64,000 nucleotides of DNA. It comes from Bathymodiolus brooksi. Lineage: Eukaryota; Mollusca; Bivalvia; Mytilida; Modiolidae. The DNA lies in NCBI GenBank assembly GCA_963680875.1, contig OY804588.1, positions 77,152,829-77,216,828 of the forward strand, given 5' to 3'. The position numbers and the translations under genes are program-made. The notes under the pieces are model-generated. The model had not been told where the DNA came from and did no database searches. It saw only the letters and a list, made by a program, of their open reading frames with translations. Below are positions 1 through 10,890 of this stretch, piece by piece (within the stretch, counting starts at the first letter, position 1; every line of letters begins with the position of its first letter).

Positions 1-3000
1 CTCGATACTCTGAAATAATGCGATATTCGATAACCGCTCGATATTCTGAAATGATGCAATATCTGATCACCAATAAATATTCTGAAATGATGTAATATCC
101 GATAACCAATCATTACTCTGAAATTATGAAATATCCGATAACCACTCAGTACTCTGTAATGATGCAATATTTGATCACCAATAAATATTCTGAAATGATG
201 CAATATCCGATAACCACTCACTAAACTGAAATAATTCAATATCTGATAACCATTCAATATTCTGAAATGATGCAATATTCAATAACCACTCAATACTCTG
301 ATATGTTGCAATATCCGATAACCATTCGATTCTCTGAAATGATGCAATATCCGATAACCACTCGATATTATGAAATAATGCAATATCCGATAACCACTCA
401 ATATTCTGAAATGATGCAATATCCAATAACTACTCAATACTCTGAAATGTTGCAATATCCGATAACCATTCGATTCTCTGAAATGATGCAATATCCGATA
501 ACCACTCAATATTCTGAAATGATGCAATATCCAAAAGCCACTCAATATTTTGAAATGATGCAATATCCAATAACCACTCAATACTCTGAAATGATTTAAT
601 ATCCGATAACCACCCAATACTCTGAAAAGATGCATTTTCCGATTGCCGCTTAATATTCTGAAATGATGCAATATCCGATAACCAATCATTACTCTGAAAT
701 TATGAAATATCCGATAGCCACTCAATACTCTGTAATAATGCAATATCTGATCACCAATCAATATTCTGAAATGATGCAATATCCGATAACCACTCAATAT
801 TCTGAAATAATTCAATATCTGATAACCATTCAATATTCTGAAATGATGCAATATCCAATAACCACTCAATACTCTGAAATGAAGCAATATCCGATAACCA
901 TTCGATTCTCTGAAATGATGCAATATCCGATAACCACTCGATATTATGAAATGATGCAATATCCGATAACCACTCAATATTCTGAAATGATGCAATATCC
1001 GATAACCACTCAATATTCTGAAATGATGCAATATCCGATAGTCACTCAATATTTTGAAATGATGCAATATCCAATACCCACTCAATACTCTGAAATGATT
1101 TAATATCCGATAACCACTCAATACTATGAAATGATGCAATATCCGATAACCACAAAATACTCTGAAATGATGTAATATCCGATAGCCACTCGATACTCTG
1201 AAATAATGTAATATCCGATAACCACTCAATATTCTGAAATTATGCAATATCCGATAACCACTCAATATTTTGAAATGATGCAATATCCAATAACCACTCG
1301 ATCCTCTGAAATGATGTAATATCCAATAACCACTCGATACTCTGAAATAATGTAATATCCGATAACCACTCAATATTCTGAAATGATGCAATATCCGATA
1401 ACCATTCAATATTTTGAAATGATGCAATATCCAATAACCACTGAATACTCTGAAATGATGCAATTTCCGATAGCCACTTAATATTCTGATATGATGCAAT
1501 ATTCGATAACCTACCATTGCTCTGAAATTATGAAATATCGGATAACCACTCAGTACTTTGTAATGATGCAATATCTGATCACTAATCAATATTCTGAAAT
1601 GATGGAATATCAGAAAACCACTCAATAATCTGAAATAATTCAATATCTGAGGACCATTCAATATTCTGAAATGATGCAATATCCAATAACCACACAATAC
1701 TCTGAAATGATGCAATATCCGATAGCCAATCGATACTCTGAAATGATTCAATATCCGATAACCACTCAATACTCTGATACGATGCAATATCCTATTACCA
1801 ACAAATACTCTGGAATGATGCAATATCCGATAGCCACTCGATACTCTGAAATAATGCAATATCCGATAACCACTCGATATTATGAAATGATGCAATATCC
1901 GATACCCACTCAATATTCTGAAATGATGCAATATCCGATAACCACTCAATATTCTGAAATGATTCAATATCCAAAAGCCACTCAATATTTTGAAATGATG
2001 CAATATCCAATAACCACTCAATACTCTGAAATGATTTAATATCCGATAACCACTCAATACTATGAAATGATGCAATATTCGAAACCACCAAATACTCTGA
2101 AATCATGTAATATTCGATAGTCACTCGATACTCTGAAATAATGTAATATCCGATAATCACTCAATATTCTGAAATGATGCAATATCCGATAACCACTCAA
2201 TACTCTGAAATGATGCAATATCCGAAAACCACTCGATACTCTGAAATGATGCAATATTCGATAACCACTCAATACTCTGAAATGATGCAATATCCGATAG
2301 CCACTCGATATTCTGAAATGATGCAATATCTGATAACCATTCAATACTCTGAAATGATGCAATATTCGATAGCCACTCGATATTCTGAAATGATGCAATA
2401 TCCAATAACCACTCAATACTCTGAAATGATTTAATATCCGATAACCACTCAATACTATGAAATGATGCAATATTCGAAACCACCAAATACTCTGAAATCA
2501 TGTAATATTCGATAGTCACTCGATACTCTGAAATAATGTAATATCCGATAATCACTCAATATTCTGAAATGATGCAATATCCGATAACCACTCAATACTC
2601 TGAAATGATGCAATATCCGAAAACCACTCGATACTCTGAAATGATGCAATATTCGATAACCACTCAATACTCTGAAATGATGCAATATCCGATAGCCACT
2701 CGATATTCTGAAATGATGCAATATCTGATAACCATTCAATACTCTGAAATGATGCAATATTCGATATCCACTCAATACTCTGAAATGATGCAATATCCGA
2801 TAACCACTCAATATTTTGAAATGATGCAATATCCGAAAACCACTCGATACTCTGAAATGATGCAATATTCGATAACCACTCAATACCCTGAAATGATGCA
2901 ATATCCGATAGCCACTCAATATTCTGAAATGATGCAATATCTGATAACCACTCAATGTTCTGAAATGATGCAATATCCAATAGCCACTCAATGCTCTGAA

Positions 3001-3010
3001 ATTATGCAAT
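1..3010. repeat. 36-bp minisatellite array, module copy 1
   Basis: About 83 head-to-tail copies of a 36-bp unit of the form ATGATGCAATATCCGATAAC + CACTCAATATTCTGAA, with point variants. The array runs off the left edge of the window. Because 36 is a multiple of 3 and most units lack stops in several frames, long open frames appear on both strands (12-residue periods such as MMQYPITTQYSE on plus, ILHHFRVLSGYR on minus); these follow from the unit length and are not evidence of a protein. Variant units recur at 504, 936 and 395 bases, showing higher-order duplication. The array lies about 1.1 kb downstream of the minus-strand B-box gene at 4162-5859. Shorter arrays of the same unit sit beside the two related pseudogenes. 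Confidence 0.97.
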
Positions 3011-3500
3011 TCCAGTGTTTAGGCTTCCCGATCCTTACCCAAGATCGGTGTTTCACAGGTTTGTTCAATATACATAGCTCTCCGAGCTGTCCTCCCCAAC
3101 ACTTTCAATTGCCAAAATATAAAATTGTTGAAAATGACAATAAACACACATAAACATTTTTATTTCTAAACTCTTTTCAATAATTCATCTTTTTCTTTGA
3201 TATTTGTGATGCTGTAATTTTTTTTAATTTCATTTCTTTTTCATCTCGTTCATGATGAATCCGCAAGAAAAAGAAATGAAAATAAATAGCCTCCAATAGA
3301 AGACATCAAATGACAATACATTGGAGGACCCCGGAAGTAAGATATTGTAATAATCAACGCGCATGACCCATTATCTTTCATTTCGTTACCATGCAGATAT
3401 AACAATTAGGGTAAGGATTAGAGTTCTTGTTAGGGTTATGGTTAGGGTCCGATAAAGTAGAAGTACTCCGAAATCTTACATGAAACAAGCACCTTTGTAT
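3011..3500 (-). other. Conserved module spacer, possible 3' flank of B-box gene 1
   Basis: Single-copy-looking stretch between the minisatellite and the GATT tract. Recognisable relatives occur at 7875-8187 and 39863-40205, including the shared words CTCCGAGCTGTCCT and CCTCCAATAGAAGA. On the minus strand a canonical AATAAA (plus strand TTTATT near 3160) is kept in all three copies about 1 kb beyond the B-box stop codon, so it may be the gene's polyadenylation signal; that role is inferred. No coding potential seen. Confidence 0.6.
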
Positions 3501-3504
3501 ATTG

Positions 3505-3561
3505 TCATGATTGATTGACTGATTGATTGATTCTTTGATTGATTTATGGTGTTTAACGCTA
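3505..3561 (-). repeat. Short imperfect GATT tract joined to a SINE 3' end relic
   Basis: An imperfect GATT/GATTGACT tract is followed directly by ATGGTGTTTAACGC. That is the reverse complement of the GCGTTAAACACCAT end found on most SINEs in this window. The homologous position in copies 2 and 3 is occupied by 215-345 bp of perfect microsatellite. This suggests the microsatellite began as the simple-sequence tail of a SINE inserted in the ancestral module. Confidence 0.7.
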
Positions 3562-3644
3562 AGCTTAGCAGCTTCTACTGAACTTATGCTCATCAACATC
3601 GCACGCAAATACCAACCAATGGTATTACAGATTCTGTGTCTGCT

Positions 3645-4135
3645 GGGAAGAGTAGTTATATAAACTGTTCAGATTATATAGGAAGAGTATTCACATAAAC
3701 TGTTATGATTATATAGGAAGAGTATTCACATAAACTGTTCAGATTATATAGGAAGAGTATTCACATAAACTGTTCAGATTATATAGGAAGAGTATTCACA
3801 TAAACTGTTATGATTATATAGGAAGAGTATTCACATAAACTGTTCAGATTATATAGGAAGAGTATTCACATAAACTGTTCAGATTATATAGGAAGAGTAT
3901 TCACATAAACTGTTCTGATTATAAAGGAAGAGTATTCACATAAACTGTTCTGATTATATAGGAAGAGTATTCACATAAACTGTTATGATTATATAGGAAG
4001 AGTATTCACATAAACTGTTCAGATTATATAGGATGGGTATTCACATAAACTGTTCTGATTACATAGGAAGAGTATTCACATAAACTGTTCAGATTATATA
4101 AGAGGAATATTCACAAAAACTTTTCCGATTATATC
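3645..4135. repeat. 35-bp minisatellite in the 3' flank of B-box gene 1
   Basis: Nearly 14 tandem copies of a 35-bp unit containing GGAAGAGTATTCACATAAAC and TGTTCAGATTATATA. The last, degenerate unit runs into the stop-codon side of the gene. Module copy 2 has only one equivalent (AACTGTTCTGATTATATCTGG near 8502-8522), so the expansion happened in copy 1 after duplication. It probably lies in the 3' untranslated region. Confidence 0.93.
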
Positions 4136-4161
4136 TGGATTATTTTTTCTTATAAGTCTTC

Positions 4162-5859
4162 TTAACATGGTGGTATTAAAATGTCGTAAAGGACGGCCAT
4201 TTGTTTTCGCTTTGTACATAGAAGTAGCTGTTGTTTCCTTGTATTCATGAAAATACCATTTACATAATAAAGTCCGTCCGACTGGTGCAGAAGTTTTCTG
4301 TACCTTGCTCCATCTTCTTTTACAATAAAAACCTTATCTGATTTTTCGGTAACTGTTATATATATTTTTCCATGTTCATCGCTTGTCATCGACGGATAGT
4401 TACACAATTTGGACACTGGTAATTTGAGTTCCCAGATATTGCTTCCTTCAAGATCGCAACACCTTAACACGTCGCTTCCAACTTCGACATAACAGATATT
4501 TGACATAGTGAAGGCAAGAGCTGTGCAGGCGAATGGTATGGTTTTGATCAGTATTCCTTCATCATCAAATATCCGAATACCAATCCCTTGAACTGATACA
4601 GCGAATCGATTAGCTACATGATCGATTCCATAGCATTCCCCAACTGTACTGAAACTTGTAACAACATTATCGTGATTTAAATCCAGAAATAGTAATTTTT
4701 TAGCATTGGTTAGGGTAACTGCTACAACTGATTCATTAAAAACAGCAAGATCAAACGGGTTCGATTCAACTTTAATATATCGCAAGAAATTACCGTTTGG
4801 GTCATACAAGATCAGCCTGCTATTTTTAGAGAAGTCAGTAAACAGCATAGCACCGCTATGTAGAACTACACAGTTAGTCACCATTGTAGATGGATCACTG
4901 AAGGACATTTCTTTCCTCTTTTCAAGTTTTACATCATCAATGTCTATGGAGTTTGGTTCTTTCGATTCTGTTTTCTTCACAGACTGCCCATGACTACCAA
5001 AACAGATATCCAGTGGTTTTGTCTCACATTCGATGTCACCGATACGCTCTATTGAAACCAATTTCTCGAACTGTTCGCTTGGTATAAACCGTAATGTCAT
5101 ATTATCTAACTCGCCATTTTCTAGAATTGGAGATAAGCGATTTTCTTCCTTTGATACCATAGATTCCAGTTCTTTCAAACATAAAAATATTTGCATATTT
5201 GATGCACTTTCCTTTATCTGAGCAATGGTTACTCTCAGATTTTGAGCTGGTTTCATGTTTTCTTTCAGTTTTGTAATGACATCGTTTGTTTTCGTCTCAT
5301 ATTCCGTCTTTCTCTCATCGATTTTGCTCTCCATCTTTTTAAATTGCTCTCGTATCATGCTCATCTTTTCTTCTATTCTTTCTCGCATGTCTTGAAAATC
5401 TTTCTTTAGGGTCGTTGTCTGGTCTTCGACGAGATGCATTGAGTTTTCTTTATTTTCAATGATCGTTTCTGTTTTTGAAATGAGCTCACTCAGTTCCTCT
5501 TCAATACGATGCATAGCAACGGAGGCTTTTACGTCACCAATGACGTCATCCATCGGAGTGGTATTGTTACAGCTTTTATGACTACTAGTGCTACATTTGA
5601 TGCAGCAAGATTCTTGATGATCAGAGCAGTACACTTCAAACTTTCGGTCATGTTCCAAACATGTTTCTCGAATATCTTGTGCAATTTGTGGTAACTTTTT
5701 AAGATTTTCATATGGAATCATTTCGTGAGACTTCAAAGCTTTTATAGCTGTGTGATATTCTTTGCAATCATAACAGAGACCTTCCTTACAGACTAGACAC
5801 CAAACTAAAGCATTGCGATCCATATCTCTAAAACTACATGGTCCACACTTTGAAGTCAT
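4162..5859 (-). CDS. B-box zinc finger/coiled-coil/NHL-like (TRIM-type) protein, intact
   Basis: A 565-residue protein with no RING finger. B-box 1 is at residues 5-45 (C5-x2-C8, C21-x2-C24, C29-x2-C32, H36, H45). B-box 2 is at about 67-97 (C67-x2-H70, C78-x2-H81, C86-x2-C89, H94). A glutamate/lysine-rich coiled coil spans roughly 115-215. The C-terminal ~230 residues have blades such as FLRYIKVESNPFDLAV and SDKVFIVKEDGARY, resembling the NHL-like propellers of TRIM2/3/56-type proteins. Members of this family act as cytoplasmic adaptors or, when a RING is present, E3 ubiquitin ligases; without a RING an adaptor or sensor role is more likely. The ATG at 5859 is chosen because relatives start at the same MTSK. 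It lies 4 bases after a good acceptor (TGTATATTTACAG, exon start 5863), so a 5' exon is expected upstream. Exact ligand unknown. Confidence 0.88.
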   Translation of the reverse strand: MTSKCGPCSFRDMDRNALVWCLVCKEGLCYDCKEYHTAIKALKSHEMIPYENLKKLPQIAQDIRETCLEHDRKFEVYCSDHQESCCIKCSTSSHKSCNNTTPMDDVIGDVKASVAMHRIEEELSELISKTETIIENKENSMHLVEDQTTTLKKDFQDMRERIEEKMSMIREQFKKMESKIDERKTEYETKTNDVITKLKENMKPAQNLRVTIAQIKESASNMQIFLCLKELESMVSKEENRLSPILENGELDNMTLRFIPSEQFEKLVSIERIGDIECETKPLDICFGSHGQSVKKTESKEPNSIDIDDVKLEKRKEMSFSDPSTMVTNCVVLHSGAMLFTDFSKNSRLILYDPNGNFLRYIKVESNPFDLAVFNESVVAVTLTNAKKLLFLDLNHDNVVTSFSTVGECYGIDHVANRFAVSVQGIGIRIFDDEGILIKTIPFACTALAFTMSNICYVEVGSDVLRCCDLEGSNIWELKLPVSKLCNYPSMTSDEHGKIYITVTEKSDKVFIVKEDGARYRKLLHQSDGLYYVNGIFMNTRKQQLLLCTKRKQMAVLYDILIPPC

Positions 5860-5913
5860 CTTCCTGTAAATATACACAAATACACACTAGTGCTACTCTT
5901 TTTTATGTGTATT

Positions 5914-6205
5914 GACCCGCATTATGTGGTGTAATGGATAGCATGCTCACCTCGAGTGTGGTACCCACGATTTATCGTAGACCCGTTCGAGTCTCGGTCT
6001 GGTCAAACCAAAGGCTATGAAATTGGTAATTATTGCTTCTCTACTAAGAACGCAGGATTAAGGAGTCAGAACAAAACTGATTGGCTTAAAATCAGGATAA
6101 TGTGTCCGAATGGTGCAACATATCTTCCTGCGACTGCTGTTTATTTTGCTTATTTTTTAATATTATTTTGGGTCCGAGTCCACACGACTACGTCGAGTAT
6201 GGACT
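5914..6205 (+). mobile_element. tRNA-headed SINE, family A, 3'-truncated
   Basis: Starts GACCCGCATTATGTGGTGTA. The tRNA-like head has a box A region (TAATGGATAGCATGCTC) and a box B-like CCGTTCGAGTCTCGG, followed by the body shared with the copies at 12487, 37811, 49736 and 56822 (GGATAATGTGTCCGA, GCTTCTC). It lies in the putative first intron of B-box gene 1. The first ~22 bases of the same element remain at the same place beside B-box copy 2, so the insertion predates that duplication. Confidence 0.85.
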
Positions 6206-6236
6206 GATTCAATATAATTAAGATTGTTTAACCACT

Positions 6237-6387
6237 TAAGGATTGATCGCAATTTTTGTTCGGTTCATTCGAAATAACCTCAATAAGGTTGTACAAACCG
6301 AGTAACCCGCGAAGTTGCGCAAGGGTGTGGACAACCTGATTGAGGTTATTTCGAATGAACCGAACAAATAATTTCGATCAATCCTTA
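6237..6387. mobile_element. Foldback (MITE-like) palindrome
   Basis: Arms of about 58 bp: TAAGGATTGATCG...TTCGGTTCATTCGAAATAAC is repeated in reverse complement as GTTATTTCGAATGAACCGAA...CGATCAATCCTTA, with a ~35-bp GC-richer loop. It interrupts dispersed repeat E: the sequence on its left (AAGATTGTTTAACCAC) is continuous with ACATATGTATTTTTG in the copy near 30410 but is split here by about 0.4 kb. Confidence 0.85.
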
Positions 6388-6640
6388 TGAATTAATTCAA
6401 ACTTGTTGTGTTATGAAACTGAAAAATATATTTATTTTTTCAAAATAAGGCAAATAATTGGAAATAAATTTAAATAACCCCAAAGGTGCCTCATTTAAAG
6501 AAAATCACCCAATGATCACGGCACGCGACGCCTTGAGAACGACGTTTATTTTCAAATTCAGTATATACACAAATAACCTCAACTTTTTAAACTAATCAAA
6601 ACACGTATAAAATGACATGTGACTCTAAAATTAATTTACA
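6388..6640. other. AT-rich insert beside the foldback, no gene seen
   Basis: This is the rest of the ~0.4-kb insertion that splits repeat E. No open frame or known domain. A short CAAATAACCTCAA near 6573-6585 echoes the foldback arm, so the whole insertion may be one larger element. Confidence 0.4.
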
Positions 6641-7290
6641 TTATTTTAAACATATGTATTTTTGAAAGAATAAGAAAAAGACATTTGGTGGATTGGGTTC
6701 TTAAATAGTAGGGACAGGTTTCGTGTTGGAGTGCCTGTTAATTATATACCCACTCTCATAGGCTCCATGATCATGATGATGACGATTGCTGATTTAGTTA
6801 ATAAAGGATCGTCGATCGTCGTGGTCCAGAGTGGTGATTTAACTCCCTGATTCAGGTAGTTATGTTGTAAATTTCAAAATTTGTATTTTAAATATTCATA
6901 TTCTACCAATCCATGTTAAAACTCACAATACAGTATATGACTTCCATGAATTATTTCTTAATTCTCTCGAACAACATGAACACGGCACTGATTCGTTGGG
7001 GCGTACTCCCAACCCCCCCCCCCCCCCCCCCTTCCAAAAAAAACAACAGAAAACATAAGATATAAACAAAATATTCCACACAAACCGACAAGCTTTTGGT
7101 GAATCACTGAGTGGGGTATGTTCAAATGATGAATATGCAGTATTTTGCACAGTTTATACCCAGAGCTTAGAACTGGTGTCCTGGGAGGCCCCAAGATACC
7201 GGTCTATATTTTCTTTTTTCCCCTCAGCCCCAGTCTCCCCCCTCTAACTCAAAACCTAGGATCCACCTCTGCAAACATACTGTATAGTTA
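6641..7290 (+). repeat. Dispersed repeat E, copy 1
   Basis: About 0.6 kb shared in the same orientation with 21450-22230 and 30400-31340. Shared words include TCCATGATCATGATGATGA, ACTCCCTGATTCAGGTAGTT, GACTTCCATGAATTATTTCT and GACAAGCTTTTGGTGAATCA. It contains a 19-base poly-C tract at 7013-7031 that is shorter or broken in the other copies. No coding capacity recognised; class unknown. Confidence 0.85.
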
Positions 7291-7453
7291 CTTCACAGGT
7301 GCTTGTTACGATTTGTTTTTAATCCCTCGACTACTCTTAAATCTCAAATGTCAAATTTTCATACAACACTTTTTCAAAATAGTTTTGTATTGGTGTCTTG
7401 ACCTGATTCGCCATAATATTGGTACCCCTTTGGATCATAATAAATATATTTTT

Positions 7454-7736
7454 GATATTCCTATTCTTTTTTGTCATAATCTTTACCTATTTGCAACTTT
7501 TAAGCAATTTTTAACAAAATTGGCCGGTACCGAAACTGTCGACCATATTGTTTACATGTGAGAGCATACGAAATTCCTACGTGCGATTTAATTGGTCCAT
7601 TCGACCAATCAGATCGCACGTGCGGCCTTCACATATAAACAATATTGTCGACAGTTTCGGTACCGGTAAATTCTGTTAAAAATTGTTTAAAGGCTGCAGA
7701 TAGGTAAAGATTATGACAAAAAAGAATAGCAATATC
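7454..7736. mobile_element. Long palindromic foldback element abutting 36-bp array 2
   Basis: Nearly perfect hairpin. An outer arm of ~105 bp (GATATTCCTATTCTTTTTTG...CGGTACCGAAACTGTCGAC) mirrors GTCGACAGTTTCGGTACCG...AAAAAAGAATAGCAATATC. An inner palindrome (ACGTGCGATTTAATTGGTC / GACCAATCAGATCGCACGT) is centred near 7598. Its right end merges with the first CAATATCCGATAACC of the minisatellite, so insertion or excision occurred at the array edge. Confidence 0.9.
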
Positions 7737-7874
7737 CGATAACCACTCGATATTCTGAAATGATGCAATATCAGATAACCACTCGTTACTCTGAAATGAT
7801 GCAATATCAGATAACCACTCAATAATCTGAAATGGTGCAATATCAGATAACCAGTCTATATTCTGAAATGATGT
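7731..7874. repeat. 36-bp minisatellite, module copy 2 (about 4 units)
   Basis: Four units of the same 36-bp repeat as 1-3010 (CAATATCCGATAACCACTCG, then CAATATCAGATAACCACTC variants). The CAGATAACC variant also dominates array 3 at 39413, so arrays 2 and 3 share a unit subtype that is rare in array 1. Confidence 0.92.
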
Positions 7875-8402
<528 letters not shown>

Positions 8403-8512
8403 GCCAAGCTTAGCAGTTTTTCATATTATATAAATGTGTATCTACTGAATTTATCCTCATCAACATCTCTCGCAAATACAAACTAATATCATCACCGATT
8501 CAACTGTTCTGA

Positions 8513-10215
8513 TTATATCTGGTTTATTTTTTCATATATGTCTTCATCACGTGGTTGCATTGAAACGTCGTAAAGGACGGCCATTTTCTCTCGCTTTGTA
8601 CATAGAAGTAGCTGTCGTTTCTTTGCATTGATAAAAATACCATTTACATTATAAAGTTCGTCTGACCTCTGCAGAAGCTGTCTGTACCGTGATCCATCTT
8701 CTGTTACAAGAAAAACTTTATCAGTGAGATATTCTGTAATATATATATTTCCATAGTCATCGATTGTCATAGAAGGATACTAAGGAAGTTTATTCACTGG
8801 TAATATGAGTTCCCACATATCGCTTCCTTCAAGATCGCAACACCTTAACACGTTGCTTTTAGCTTTGGCATAACAGATATTTGACTTAAGGAAGACAAGT
8901 GCTGTGCAGGCGAATGGTATGGTTTTGATAAGAATTCCTTCATCATCAAATATCTGAATACCAAACCCTTGGACTGATACAGCGAATCGATTAGCTACAT
9001 GATCGATTCCATAGCATTCCCCAACTGTACTGAAACTTTTAACAACATTATTGTGATTTAATTCTATAAATAGTACTTTATTAGCCTTGGTTAGAGTAAC
9101 TGCTACAACTGTTTCATTAATAACAACAAGATCAAACGGGTTCGATTCAACTTTAATATATCGCAAGAAATGACCGTTTCGCTCAAACAAGATCAGCCTG
9201 TTATTTTTAGAGAAGTCTGTAAACAGCATGACACCGTTATGTAGAACTACACAGTTAGTCACCATTGTAGAAGTATCTGTGAAGGACATTTCCTTCCTCT
9301 TTTCAAGTTTTACATAATCAATATCTATGGAGTTTGGTTCTTTCGATTCTATTTTCATCAAAGACTGCCCATGACCACCAAAACAGATATCCAGCGGTGT
9401 TGTCTCACATTCGATATCACCAATACACCCAATTGAAACCATTTTCTCGAACTGTTCGCTTGGTATAAATCGTAATGTCATATTATCTAACACGCCATTT
9501 TCTAGAATTGGAGATAAACGATTTTCTTCCTTTGATACCATAGATTCAAGTTCTTTCAAACATAAACATATTTGCAAATTTGACGCACAGTGGTTGCTCT
9601 CAGATTTTGAGCTGTTTTCATGTTTTCTGTGAGCTTTGTAATGGCATCGTTGGTTTTAGTCTCGTGCTCTGTCTTTCTTTCGTCGATTTTGTTCTCAATC
9701 TTTTTAAATTGTTCCGCTATCTTTTTTTCTATTCCTACCCTCATGTCTTGAATATCTTTCTTTAGGTCTGTTGTCTGGTCTTTGATGAGATGTACTGAGG
9801 TTTCATTATTTTCAATGATCGTTTCTGTTTTTGAAATGAGCCCACTCAGTTCCTCCTCAATGCAACGCATGGCAACGGAATATTTTACGTCACCAATGAC
9901 GTAATCCAACCCAACGGTATTGTTACAGCTTTTATGACTACTAGTGCTACATTTGATGCAGCAAGATTCTTGATGATCAGAGCAGTACACTTCAAACTTC
10001 CGGTCATGTTCCAAACATGTTTCTCGAATATCTTGTGCAATTTGTGGTAACTTTCTAAGATTTTCATATGGAATCATTTCGTGAGACTTCAAAACTTTTA
10101 TAGCTGTGTGATATTTTTTGCAATCAGAACACAGACCTTCCTTACAGACTAGACACCAAACTAAGGCATCGCGATCCAGATCTGTAAAACTACATGGTCC
10201 ACACTTTGAAGTCAT
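8513..10215 (-). pseudogene. B-box/NHL-like (TRIM-type) pseudogene, copy 2
   Basis: Collinear relative of the gene at 4162-5859, starting at the same MTSKCGPC with all B-box ligands present. Two lesions are visible. A 16-bp deletion near 9590 (the stretch encoding IAQIKES) shifts the frame after the coiled coil. An in-frame TAG lies at 8780-8782 within KLP*YPSM, where copy 1 has KLCNYPSM. Downstream of the stop the frame stays open to 8513, ending RDEDIYEKINQI. Between 8783 and 9577 the frame is open, so decay looks recent. The splice acceptor before the ATG (TATATTTACAG) is retained. A readthrough or truncated ~215-residue B-box/coiled-coil product is conceivable but unproven. Confidence 0.85.
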
Positions 10216-10270
10216 CTTCCTGTAAATATAGACAAATACACACTAGTGCTACTTGTTTGTATTGTGTATT

Positions 10271-10292
10271 GACCCGCATCGGTGGTGTAATG
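10271..10292 (+). mobile_element. SINE family A head relic
   Basis: GACCCGCATCGGTGGTGTAA matches the start of the SINE at 5914 and lies at the corresponding position upstream of B-box copy 2; after TAATG the match stops abruptly. It shows a shared insertion later deleted. Confidence 0.7.
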
Positions 10293-10660
10293 AATTTTCT
10301 AATACGGAGTGCTGCTTTCACTTTGTAAATAAACGTATTCTCTAAATAGCACAGTTATTTTTAAGACATGCGCGAAGTTGTTTCGATGTTTTCCAGTATT
10401 TTTCACTATCTGATCGCGTAAACCAGCAATTAAAGTAATAAAAATAGAAATTAATAATGTTTTCTTTGCATCTTAATGAATTATTTGTCTTTACTATGTT
10501 CAAAAAGTCATATTTTCTTTGTGATCCTCCACTAACGGCTTTACGGCTGTTCCGTTATCTTCGCAACACACCTTGAAAAAGAACATGTTGTTGCGTCATC
10601 GTCTGCTCCGCTTACAAACAACATACAAAGCTGTGATGAATACAAACATAAATTTCTCGA
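10293..10660. other. Intergenic, nothing recognised
   Basis: AT-rich sequence without recognisable coding, RNA or repeat structure beyond the start of the dispersed repeat that follows. Confidence 0.4.
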
Positions 10661-10890
10661 ATTGCTTCTTGACATCATATAATTTTGCCAGGAAAATATA
10701 CTTTTAGACAACCATCTATCGAGTTTTGTAATTTGTCGTCTTCCGGTGACGCAGTTTACAAGGAACGCTTGTGATATTGACAAAAGCTGGTTACTGATTT
10801 ATTTTACGATTTTGTGAGCATTTTACTTGTTTAAGTAACTAAATGCAAAATGCCATCAAATTGGAAAATATCACTAATTTAATTGCACCG
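10660..10890. repeat. Dispersed repeat R, copy 1
   Basis: Diverged relative of 26460-26700 and, for its last ~90 bases, of 29985-30080. Shared words: GTAATTTGTCGTCT, CCGGTGAC, ATTTTACGATTT, AAAATGCCAT, AAAATATCA. No coding capacity. Confidence 0.65.

Noticed and set aside
279..2470. Open frames of up to ~600 codons through the 36-bp array (both strands)
   Set aside because: A stop-free unit whose length is a multiple of 3 keeps frames open by construction; there is no start context, domain or non-repetitive sequence, and openness occurs on both strands.
5509..5711. Small frames inside the B-box genes on either strand
   Set aside because: Antisense or shifted shadows of the conserved B-box coding sequence, repeated at the same place in each copy.
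7145..7561. 138-codon plus-strand ORF
   Set aside because: Spans repeat E and one arm of the palindrome at 7454; composite of repeats without a domain.
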